Positions 8,225 to 14,266 of a DNA stretch of 15,291 bases are shown piece by piece. Source of the DNA: an uncultured Lachnospiraceae bacterium (GTDB taxonomy: Bacteria; Bacillota; Clostridia; Lachnospirales; Lachnospiraceae); assembly GCA_902803625.1 (NCBI GenBank), contig CADCQV010000239.1, positions 1-15,291 of the forward strand. The letters are read 5' to 3'. The notes below the pieces were generated by a model that worked only from the letters and a program-made list of their open reading frames with translations, searched no databases and was not told the origin of the DNA. Each line of letters begins with the position of its first letter. Position 1 is the stretch's first letter. Made by a program: the position numbers and the translations under genes.

Positions 8225-9070
8225 TCAAATTGGCGGCAGTTCCGGGAGATCTATGGAGATCTTCTTTTTGTCCTTTTCCTTCTTACTCTTGCATTCGCAC
8301 CCGTTAAATTCACAGTAGAACTGAATAAAGTCTTCCTTTGACTGGGGCGGACTGAAGTAATTCCCCTGCATCAGGCTGCAGCCATTATGGGAAAGGAAAA
8401 GCATCTGCTCTTCTGTCTCTACCCCCTCTGCTATTGTGCTTATCCCGAGAGTATCAGACATATCAAGGATTCCCTGCAGTATGGCATCTGTATTATCATG
8501 ATCTATGTTTCCGTTGATAAACGACTTGTCGATCTTTATGGTATCCACATGATTTTCCTTTAAAAAGCTTAGGGTTGAATAGCCTTTCCCGAAGTCATCC
8601 GCAGCCACACTGAATCCGGCTTCCCTTATCCTGTCTATCATGTTAATAAGCAGAAAATCATGGGACCTGTATCCTTCCGTTATTTCAATCTCTATCCTTT
8701 TCCTGTCAACACAGTAGGAATCCACTATGCTGCATAAGCGTTCTACCGCATCCCACTCGTTTACGTGACGGCGGGACATGTTTACGGATAAATATATTCT
8801 CTCTCCATACTCCACATCCATATAAAGTGCGAGGGAACAGGCTTTTTCCAGCATATACCAGTCAAGATCACATATCTCTCCTGTACGCTCCAGTATTGGT
8901 ATAAATCCCTCCGGCAGGATAAGGTTTCCATTATCCTGCTTTAATCTGCAAAGTACCTCGGCAGATACGATATCTTCTGTCTCTATTGAAAATATGGGCT
9001 GAAAATAAGGCACTATCCTGTTATCAGCCATTGCATCATAGTACTCCTTCATTACATCTATTTTTTCCAT
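8225..9070 (-). CDS. Stand-alone EAL-domain cyclic-di-GMP phosphodiesterase
   Basis: This predicted cytoplasmic enzyme would hydrolyse the second messenger c-di-GMP to pGpG. Nearly the whole 281-residue protein is one EAL domain, without GGDEF, PAS, REC or membrane segments. The signature reads EVLCRL (E38) instead of EALxR, a conservative change. The other catalytic and metal residues are in place: N97 in SVNMS, E129 in EITE, D158/D159 in DDFGKGYS, K179 in KIDKSF, E215 in AEGVET and Q235 in QGNYFS, so I expect activity. The C-terminal tail has a C-x4-C-x-C cluster (C253, C258, C260) and then a Lys-rich stretch. The start is ATG at 9070 with AGGAG 10 nt upstream; a TTG at 9094 is less likely. 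It lies 13 nt after the BspA-like gene and 25 nt before pcfB, so it is probably co-transcribed with both. An EAL protein inside a transfer operon is unusual. Confidence 0.92.
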   Translation of the reverse strand: MEKIDVMKEYYDAMADNRIVPYFQPIFSIETEDIVSAEVLCRLKQDNGNLILPEGFIPILERTGEICDLDWYMLEKACSLALYMDVEYGERIYLSVNMSRRHVNEWDAVERLCSIVDSYCVDRKRIEIEITEGYRSHDFLLINMIDRIREAGFSVAADDFGKGYSTLSFLKENHVDTIKIDKSFINGNIDHDNTDAILQGILDMSDTLGISTIAEGVETEEQMLFLSHNGCSLMQGNYFSPPQSKEDFIQFYCEFNGCECKSKKEKDKKKISIDLPELPPI

Positions 9071-9083
9071 TTCTGTTTTTCTC

Positions 9084-10505
9084 CTATCCTTCAATTGATA
9101 ATGATCCGTCCGTATTAAGGACTATGTTCACGGTCTTTGATATCTCGGTTACCTCACATTCATAATCTTCTGCTACCGACATTGGAAGGCATGAAAGGTA
9201 TCCATCGCCACCTTCAGGTTTATATATCTCCTTTATCGTGAAGGTATTGCTTCCCGGAGAATAGACTTTCGCCATGATCTCTATTATGTTGTCATCATTC
9301 TTCCTGTTTATCCCGTAAACAGTATCCCGGTCACTCTGAAGCTGTACTCCGAAAAGACCGTCTTCCAGCTCTTTCCCTTCCAGCTCTATTGTTGACCTGA
9401 GCTTTACATATCCTACGAATCGGTTTGAATCCTTAAGTGTCGGATATACCGCATCCTTGAACTCCTGTGACGGTGTGCCGGTTATCATTAGACGTTTTCC
9501 GTCATAGTCAGCAATCTGGAAGATCCTTGCAGCATCTGTGGGCCGGAATCCTTCGGAAACCTTAACCTTTTCAAGGTTATCTGCCCGGTAAAACATTTCT
9601 GCTGCGCTGGGTGTAGCATCTCCCCATTCGATGGTTGAAAGATCGATCTCCTTCAACGCAGAGCAATATACAAACATACCGGTAAGATTCTGGGCTCCGC
9701 TCATATTGAACATGCTCATGTCTATGTTTTTAAGGGAACTGCAACTATAAAACATATGGCTGAAGTCCTTTACGCCCGAAAAATCCAGCCCGGATATTTT
9801 TACTTCTTCCAGACTGCTGCATCCTGAGAAAAGATCCTTAACATTTGAGAGCTTCCCGGTATTGGATCCATTTCCTGTGATCGTCACTTCTGTAAGACCC
9901 TCACAGTTTTTGAACATTTCCGACATATTCAAAGCGTAGCTTAAGTTAATCGTGATCCTGTTCAGATCCTTGCAGCCCGAAAACATCTGCTTCGTGTTTG
10001 AACACTTTCCAAGGTCAAGATTTTCTACATCCACATATTTCAACCTCTTACAGCCTTCAAACATGCTGATCGCTTCCGTCACCCCATCGGTTTTGAAATC
10101 ATCCCCGAAGTTTATGCCCTCAAGATTTTCCATACCGTAAAAGAGATCTTTTGTCCTCCAGCTCAGCTCCGGTCTTACAGGTGTTCCGTCTACAGAGTAA
10201 AATGTTATCTGCCGGATATCCTTATTCCTGTTGAGTCCTGTCTTGTAATGGGAACTGGTACTTTCCATTTCGATACAGACCGGGTAATCCACACCGTCAA
10301 CTGTGGCCTTTCCTCCGATTGAAATGTCCGTATCAGTTCCGATGTACTTCTGAAGGTAAATGTACTTTCCGTCATAACTCAGATCATCTATCTTATATTC
10401 CCAATCATTAAGCCATGCGTCCGTATCTCCCGCGAATGCCGGGGACAGCATCAATGCCCCCGACAGGATAAGTGTTATTATTCCAAGTGCTGTTTTCTTT
10501 ATCAT
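9084..10505 (-). CDS. Secreted BspA-type leucine-rich-repeat protein with C-terminal Spy0128-like domain
   Basis: This 473-residue exported protein is probably an adhesin. A signal peptide ends near residue 25 (PAFA, then GD). After a β-rich region (30-115), seven BspA/DUF285-type leucine-rich repeats follow. They are marked by MF/LF-x-x-C at about 148, 174, 197, 225, 251, 277 and 304, spaced 23-28 residues, for example MFYSCSSLKNIDMSMFN. The C-terminal part (about 371-473) resembles the Spy0128/FctA pilin fold: ELEGKELEDGLFGVQL, a KND turn, TFTIKEIY, and a final NTDGSLSI strand. No LPxTG motif, C-terminal membrane segment or other wall anchor is visible, so it may be released or held by partners. 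Its ATG overlaps the upstream stop by 4 nt (ATGA), with AAGGAGG 5 nt ahead, coupling it to the small Spy0128-like gene. Fold calls are good; the adhesion role is inferred. Confidence 0.87.
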   Translation of the reverse strand: MIKKTALGIITLILSGALMLSPAFAGDTDAWLNDWEYKIDDLSYDGKYIYLQKYIGTDTDISIGGKATVDGVDYPVCIEMESTSSHYKTGLNRNKDIRQITFYSVDGTPVRPELSWRTKDLFYGMENLEGINFGDDFKTDGVTEAISMFEGCKRLKYVDVENLDLGKCSNTKQMFSGCKDLNRITINLSYALNMSEMFKNCEGLTEVTITGNGSNTGKLSNVKDLFSGCSSLEEVKISGLDFSGVKDFSHMFYSCSSLKNIDMSMFNMSGAQNLTGMFVYCSALKEIDLSTIEWGDATPSAAEMFYRADNLEKVKVSEGFRPTDAARIFQIADYDGKRLMITGTPSQEFKDAVYPTLKDSNRFVGYVKLRSTIELEGKELEDGLFGVQLQSDRDTVYGINRKNDDNIIEIMAKVYSPGSNTFTIKEIYKPEGGDGYLSCLPMSVAEDYECEVTEISKTVNIVLNTDGSLSIEG

Positions 10506-10987
10506 TCTGCCTCCTTCACGCTCACCACCTTGATGGAGCCGTCATCATTAAGACCAAGCTTCACAACATTTTTGAGGATATATTCTTCCGCAGTAACATC
10601 TTTATGTTTATCCATGACTGCGATATATGTAATCGGTTCTGAAATGTCATATATCTTTATTTTTCCGAAAGATATCTTTCCGTTTGCATCATTTTTTGCA
10701 CCGCATACAACGTGTTCATCCGATACTGAATCTTCATAAAGAGTGAAGTTGAACATCTCATCTTCAAGGTCTTTTCCTTCAAGCTCCACATGGGCTTCCA
10801 AGCTTATCTCCCCAAGGCACTGATCATTGCTGCCGGGATCATTTCCTCCGCTGTTTCCGTGATAAACGTTATGGAAAGTTCCCATGTCGATTACCGGGAT
10901 ATCCTCTGCGAATGCAGATACGCTCATTACTGCTGTTAACATTAAAGATATGATCACTGATACGATTCTTTTATTATTGTTTGCCAT
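10502..10987 (-). CDS. Small secreted protein with a single Spy0128-like pilin domain
   Basis: This 161-residue exported protein has a signal peptide ending near residue 27 (SAFA, then ED). A short segment with PVIDMGTF (31-38) follows, then a Gly/Asn/Ser linker, and then one Spy0128/FctA-like domain (about 60-158). The domain shows ELEGKDLEDEMFNFTLYE, AKNDANGKISFGKI, ITYIAVMDK and a final LNDDGSIKVVSV strand. The ELEGK-LED start matches the C-terminal domain of the neighbouring LRR protein, so the two are related by domain sharing. Two cysteines (C57, C95) could form a disulfide. There is no LPxTG or anchor. The ATG has AAGGAGG 9 nt upstream, and the stop overlaps the LRR gene start. It may be a minor pilin-like or adhesin subunit; that role is inference. 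Confidence 0.8.
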   Translation of the reverse strand: MANNNKRIVSVIISLMLTAVMSVSAFAEDIPVIDMGTFHNVYHGNSGGNDPGSNDQCLGEISLEAHVELEGKDLEDEMFNFTLYEDSVSDEHVVCGAKNDANGKISFGKIKIYDISEPITYIAVMDKHKDVTAEEYILKNVVKLGLNDDGSIKVVSVKEAE

Positions 10988-11003
10988 TATATTATTCCTC
11001 CTT

Positions 11004-11030
11004 AGATCCTTCGCTTCGCTCAGGATGTCA
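11004..11030. repeat. REP-like dispersed element, copy 2
   Basis: This sits in the 46-nt gap between the Ig-like gene and the small Spy0128-like gene. On the minus strand it reads GACATCCTGAGCGAAGCG and continues to AAGGATCT. The outer ATCCT/AGGAT bases can pair, so it may fold as a short hairpin just before the AAGGAGG of the next gene. A degenerate second copy is at 5831-5858. The type is a short intergenic repeat seen in many bacterial genomes. Confidence 0.6.
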
Positions 11031-11033
11031 TTT

Positions 11034-11909
11034 TTATTTCAAACCTCTTACTGTTACTTCACACTTTGCTGTTACGCTTCCGGACTTCCCGTAAACTGTT
11101 GCCGTTCCATTCGATACAGGAGCCGCATAGCCGTCCTTACTGATCTTTACTACTGCTTCATCAGACGAACTGAACTTAACTAATGAATTATTTGATACAT
11201 TCTTCATCATGAGTTTCACCGGCTTATCCTTAATCTTTATTTTCCTTCTGGTGAATGCCGGGAGCTTAGCCTTTACGCTTCCCTTAATCTTCCTCTTTCC
11301 AAAAGAGATGGTGATCTTGGATCTCCCATCGGCTTTCACGCTGATGGCTCCGTTGGAACTTACGGATGCTATATCCGGTTTCTTTGACTCAGCTGATGTC
11401 GGTTTCAGGTATCTGATACCGGATAAGTATTTATTTATCGAAATGGTCTTCACATCATTTACCACCAGAGCTTCCTTCTTTACCTTTGGATCCTCGGCAT
11501 ATATCAGGTATTCTTCCTTTTCACCCATATTGCCTTCGAGGGTTATAGTCACAGTTCCCGGCTTTTTTACCCTTATGAATCCGCAGTACCACTTGTTCCC
11601 CTTTGAAGATCTGGACCTGTCCTTTTTCTTCGAGGCTTTAATTGCCCTTTTATCAGAAGATGTGATCCTTATAACATTAAAAGACGGGGTTATCCTCCAC
11701 TTGGTCTTTGTGGGAACCACCGTCTTTGGTTCTGTTATCACATCATCTGCTGCCGGGGCCTGGGCGATATAATCCCTGTCTAAAGTGACCTGAAATGTTC
11801 CAAGATCTACTGTGACGGGAGGTTTGGCCATAACGCCTATCCCTGTCGATACTGTGAGAATTGCCAGCATAAGTACTCCGGCAATCCTATTCCTTAAGTG
11901 CCTTATCAT
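11034..11909 (-). CDS. Secreted, lysine-rich Ig-like (Big_2-type) protein
   Basis: This 291-residue exported protein has a signal peptide ending near residue 28 (GVMA, then KP). The mature start carries PVTVDLGTFQVTL (31-43). Three β-rich Ig-like stretches follow, at about 60-140, 143-218 and 219-291. The last is the clearest, with VKFSSSDEAVVKISKDGYAA, then GTATVYGKSG and TAKCEVTV, typical of bacterial Ig-like group 2 domains. The middle one has KPDIASVSSNGAISVKADG. The protein is strikingly basic, with dense Lys/Arg runs (for example KASKKKDRSRSSKG and FTRRKIKIKDKPVK). It could therefore contact anionic wall polymers or DNA; that is inference. No LPxTG or C-terminal anchor is seen. The ATG has AAGGAGG upstream. 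It is the first gene after the terminator-like hairpin and probably the first of the cargo group. Confidence 0.78.
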   Translation of the reverse strand: MIRHLRNRIAGVLMLAILTVSTGIGVMAKPPVTVDLGTFQVTLDRDYIAQAPAADDVITEPKTVVPTKTKWRITPSFNVIRITSSDKRAIKASKKKDRSRSSKGNKWYCGFIRVKKPGTVTITLEGNMGEKEEYLIYAEDPKVKKEALVVNDVKTISINKYLSGIRYLKPTSAESKKPDIASVSSNGAISVKADGRSKITISFGKRKIKGSVKAKLPAFTRRKIKIKDKPVKLMMKNVSNNSLVKFSSSDEAVVKISKDGYAAPVSNGTATVYGKSGSVTAKCEVTVRGLK

Positions 11910-11939
11910 TTGTTTTTCTCCTCCTTATTGGAAAATCAA

Positions 11940-11981
11940 AAGGGACGGCTCTGAAATCTGATGTTTCAAAAACCGTCCCTT
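11940..11981 (-). terminator. Terminator-like hairpin between the maintenance module and the cargo genes
   Basis: On the minus strand a 9-bp perfect stem, AAGGGACGG with CCGTCCCTT, is extended inside by TGAAA/TTTCA around a CATCAGA loop. It is followed by TTGATTTTCC. The T-rich 3' side exists only on the minus strand, so it would act on transcripts coming from the parA-parB-rep-zinc ribbon genes. The T-run is interrupted, so termination is probably partial. It lies 30 nt before the start of the Ig-like gene. Confidence 0.6.
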
Positions 11982-11993
11982 GATGGACCATCC

Positions 11994-12017
11994 ACTTTTG
12001 GACCACTGGTCCAAAAG
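11994..12017. repeat. Palindrome copy 2 (CTTTTGGACCA arms)
   Basis: Positions 11995-12017 form a perfect palindrome with 11-bp arms (CTTTTGGACCA and TGGTCCAAAAG) around one central base. It starts 5 nt after the stop of the zinc-ribbon gene. The 24 bases 11994-12017 are identical to part of the palindrome inside the rep gene (13791-13814). A further GATGGACCATC lies beside it at 11982-11992, so GGACC motifs are clustered here. It could be an operator or a Rep/Par binding site. Confidence 0.75.
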
Positions 12018-12022
12018 CTAAG

Positions 12023-13066
12023 TTATGTAAACTTACTCGAATCCCTGATAAGATCTATGTCAGCTTCTATGCCTATGATCTTAAAGATAATTTTTATAGC
12101 AGCTTCCATTACTTCCGGCGTGTCATCTGTCCTTGTGATACAGATGCAGTTATTGAATTCCGGCTCGCCGTTTTCAAGGATCCTTATCATCTTTATCCCG
12201 GAATTGATGCAAAGCCAGTTCTTGGCAAACTCACGGCGGTAACCGGGTCCTCTCCTTTGATCTTTTGATGAAAACTCGACTGCTGCCTTTCTTTCCGGGA
12301 AGTAGAATGCTATGGGAATACCAATGATGTCCTCATTCATGTAATCCACTGTTTCTCCGTACTTTTCAGCATAAAAGATGATTGCATATCTCTTTGTTTT
12401 AAGGATTATCCTTATCTTTTCTGATTTTTCCCGTTCTCTTTCCTCCCTTCTTTTTCTGAACATTTCCTTTATGCAGTATGGGCATATGGATCCTTTTACC
12501 CTTGTTGCCACGACTCCCTGCCATTCATTCCCGCATTTCCTGCAGTGCCACCAGACATTTGCCGTGGTCTTCGGGGATATCTCGTTTGGCGGTCTTTCAT
12601 TCTGCACAGACCACTCAGAAGCTATTGTCGGATACAGGGTTTCAAGATCATTGAATCCCGGGTTTATCCTTTCCCCGGCGCAGGCAGGGCATCCTGATCC
12701 TGCTGATCTGTCTGCTATACGGGCTCTCCATATGTATCCACAGGTACTGCACTTCCATATGATGCGTTGTATTGATCTTTTGGTATATTCATCTGCCCTT
12801 TTCTCATTAAACTCTGACCATTCCTTTACTAACCGTGGTCTCTGGGATGCAAGGTCGTTAAACCCTTTTAATACCTTATTCCCGGAGCAATAGGGACAGC
12901 CGTGATTATTGCCCCTGTTCTTTATTGTGGCCTCCCAGAAATGACCGCAGCGGCCTTTCCACAGAACCTTTTTATTGGAGCCGTATGAGATCTCGTCAGG
13001 CTTTATCACGTTTGACGGATCCCACTCAGCTAAGAGTTCCGGATGTGCCTCAGCGAAGCTCCTCAT
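12023..13066 (-). CDS. Triple zinc-ribbon (DUF4379-type) protein with a degenerate Vsr-like nuclease domain
   Basis: This 347-residue cytoplasmic protein has three tandem zinc-ribbon/treble-clef repeats of the DUF4379 type, at about 4-66, 69-136 and 138-204. Each has an EW motif, a W-x-C-x(2)-C-G-x-x-W or GHFW block, and a closing CPxC. The cysteine pairs are C57/C60; C106/C109 with C126/C129; and C175/C178 with C195/C198. The first repeat has C40 and H42 instead of a CxxC. After a charged helix (201-222), residues 225-310 resemble a Vsr-like PD-(D/E)XK fold: PERKAAVEFS, then KNWLCINSGIKMIRIL. The position where active relatives carry the first Asp (DIYIP) appears to be Ala (A253), and the usual EYDG reads EFSS, so catalysis is doubtful. 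The start ATG overlaps the rep stop by 4 nt, with GAGGGGG 7 nt upstream. A DNA-binding role in element maintenance or defence is an inference. Confidence 0.8.
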   Translation of the reverse strand: MRSFAEAHPELLAEWDPSNVIKPDEISYGSNKKVLWKGRCGHFWEATIKNRGNNHGCPYCSGNKVLKGFNDLASQRPRLVKEWSEFNEKRADEYTKRSIQRIIWKCSTCGYIWRARIADRSAGSGCPACAGERINPGFNDLETLYPTIASEWSVQNERPPNEISPKTTANVWWHCRKCGNEWQGVVATRVKGSICPYCIKEMFRKRREEREREKSEKIRIILKTKRYAIIFYAEKYGETVDYMNEDIIGIPIAFYFPERKAAVEFSSKDQRRGPGYRREFAKNWLCINSGIKMIRILENGEPEFNNCICITRTDDTPEVMEAAIKIIFKIIGIEADIDLIRDSSKFT

Positions 13067-14265
13067 CCTGCAGCCCCCTCAGTCTTATGACAGCTGTTTC
13101 CCATGTCGTGGTTAACCATCTGCTGATAATATGTATCCATGGTGACCGGAGCATTGTAGAGGCAGGTGAGCTTATAGTTTCTTAAGCTCTCTATTCCGTC
13201 AATATTCGGGTTATTCCTTAGGCAGTCCATGACATAGCGGATATGCTCATCATTTACTTTCAAGAGCCTTGACTTCACTACTTCCGGGGGCATTGCGGAA
13301 CTGTTCACGTATATGGGCTTGCTGTGTTCTGCACAGACAACATCGCATATGAGTTCCACGAGTCCTGCAAACTCCTCACGGTCTACGATGTCATCGTTTT
13401 CCATATGCCAGTCAAAGTTTGTGTTCCTGTGGATAAGATCCCGTAACTTCCCGGCTTTATCAGCCATCTTATCCATCTCATCTGATCCGGGAGCGGAAGT
13501 TTTACCGCTCTCCTTAAACGTCAAATGGATAGATTGATATTCTCCGTTAGTACTCCCTTTTGTATTCTCTGTATTTGTTCTGTCATTAAGAGACAGATAT
13601 CCTACATTATTTTGTATGATGGGGGTACGCTTATTTGCCGTATATAACGCATTTTTCTGTGAGATATCATCCTGATCAGAGGGGGGTATCCTACAAAATT
13701 TTGTACCATATCCTACACTATCCACTGTTTTAGGGCTTTCCGGGGCTTTTACTATTTCGTCACACGTGTTATCTATCTCTTCTTCCATTAACTTTTGGAC
13801 CACTGGTCCAAAAGTTCCATCCCCCGGCTCACTTAAAAAAGTGATCTGCTTAAGCCTCTCTGCGTTGAGAGCTATATACATGACATTCGGTACCGTTGTG
13901 CCGTTTGCCAGTGACACGTGGCGAAGGATCTTCTTAATAACACCAATCTCTTCCAACCGGTCAAGGGCTGATTTGATGCTGCGCTTTGATTCCCCGTAAA
14001 ATTCAGAGTACTGTTCATAGGTCTTCTGGAGATAGTCACTCCTGAACTTCTTTCTCCACCCTATGATATTTCCTGTTGCTTCATCCCTTACTTCCACCGG
14101 ACGGTACCAGTAAACTATGTCTGCGAGAAGCGTTATCGCCAGAAGATAGGGTTTGCCGTTTTCACGTACTATGGTCTTATGCCAGGATAGAGGGATCACA
14201 TTTCCTGTGATATTTATCTCTCCCATGGCATCGACGGTTTCATTCCCGCTGGATAAACCTCCCAT
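13063..14265 (-). CDS. Replication-initiator-like protein (winged-helix N-terminus, DUF6017-like C-terminus)
   Basis: This 400-residue protein is likely the initiator of autonomous replication of the element. Residues 20-142 form the conserved N-terminal DNA-binding part (GNVIPLSWHKTIVRENGKPY, ADIVYWYRP, KRSIKSALDRLEEIGVIKK, NVMYIALN), a winged-helix pattern. A low-complexity linker follows (about 143-275), and residues 278-388 match the DUF6017-like C-terminus (VVKSRLLKVNDEHIRYVMDCL, YKLTCLYNAPVT, VNHDM). The linker DNA carries iteron-like repeats and a palindrome, as in other initiators with the origin inside the gene. I chose ATG at 14265, one nt after the parB stop, with AAGGCGG 8-9 nt upstream. 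A GTG at 14274 is possible. It is coupled to parB upstream and to the zinc-ribbon gene downstream. Initiator function is inferred from family and context. Confidence 0.85.
   Translation of the reverse strand: MGGLSSGNETVDAMGEINITGNVIPLSWHKTIVRENGKPYLLAITLLADIVYWYRPVEVRDEATGNIIGWRKKFRSDYLQKTYEQYSEFYGESKRSIKSALDRLEEIGVIKKILRHVSLANGTTVPNVMYIALNAERLKQITFLSEPGDGTFGPVVQKLMEEEIDNTCDEIVKAPESPKTVDSVGYGTKFCRIPPSDQDDISQKNALYTANKRTPIIQNNVGYLSLNDRTNTENTKGSTNGEYQSIHLTFKESGKTSAPGSDEMDKMADKAGKLRDLIHRNTNFDWHMENDDIVDREEFAGLVELICDVVCAEHSKPIYVNSSAMPPEVVKSRLLKVNDEHIRYVMDCLRNNPNIDGIESLRNYKLTCLYNAPVTMDTYYQQMVNHDMGNSCHKTEGAAG
13598..13717. repeat. Iteron-like direct repeats inside the rep gene (candidate origin)
   Basis: TATCCTACA occurs three times in the same orientation, at 13598-13606, 13687-13695 and 13709-13717. 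A degenerate TATCCAC follows at 13719-13725. The first two copies extend to a 19-bp unit, TATCCTACAnnATTTTGTA (13598-13616 and 13687-13705), identical except for two central bases. The second contains a perfect 14-bp palindrome TACAAAATTTTGTA. A run of five or six G lies beside each long unit (13621-13625 and 13681-13686). All lie in the poorly conserved linker of the rep gene. This layout fits Rep-binding iterons. Confidence 0.65.
13790..13816. repeat. 27-bp perfect palindrome inside the rep gene (copy 1)
   Basis: Thirteen-base arms (AACTTTTGGACCA and TGGTCCAAAAGTT) flank one central base. In the rep reading frame it encodes the end of GTFGPVVQKL near residues 150-159, in the linker just after the winged-helix part. 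It lies 73 bp from the nearest iteron-like repeat. A 24-bp core is repeated outside the gene at 11994-12017, so the conservation is of DNA rather than protein. Confidence 0.8.
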
Positions 14266-14266
14266 T

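Noticed and set aside
8225..9070. Degenerate, non-catalytic EAL protein because the signature reads EVL
   Set aside because: The Glu is kept and all other usual catalytic and metal residues are present; Ala to Val in this position is conservative.
9071..9094. TTG start upstream for the EAL protein, overlapping the BspA-like gene
   Set aside because: The ATG at 9070 has an AGGAG at good spacing, and that site lies inside the extra eight codons.
11961..12242. Plus-strand open frame crossing the zinc-ribbon gene end and the palindrome
   Set aside because: It lies opposite a gene with clear zinc-ribbon motifs, has no ribosome binding site of note and no recognisable domain. Its protein similarity to the rep linker comes only from the shared palindrome.
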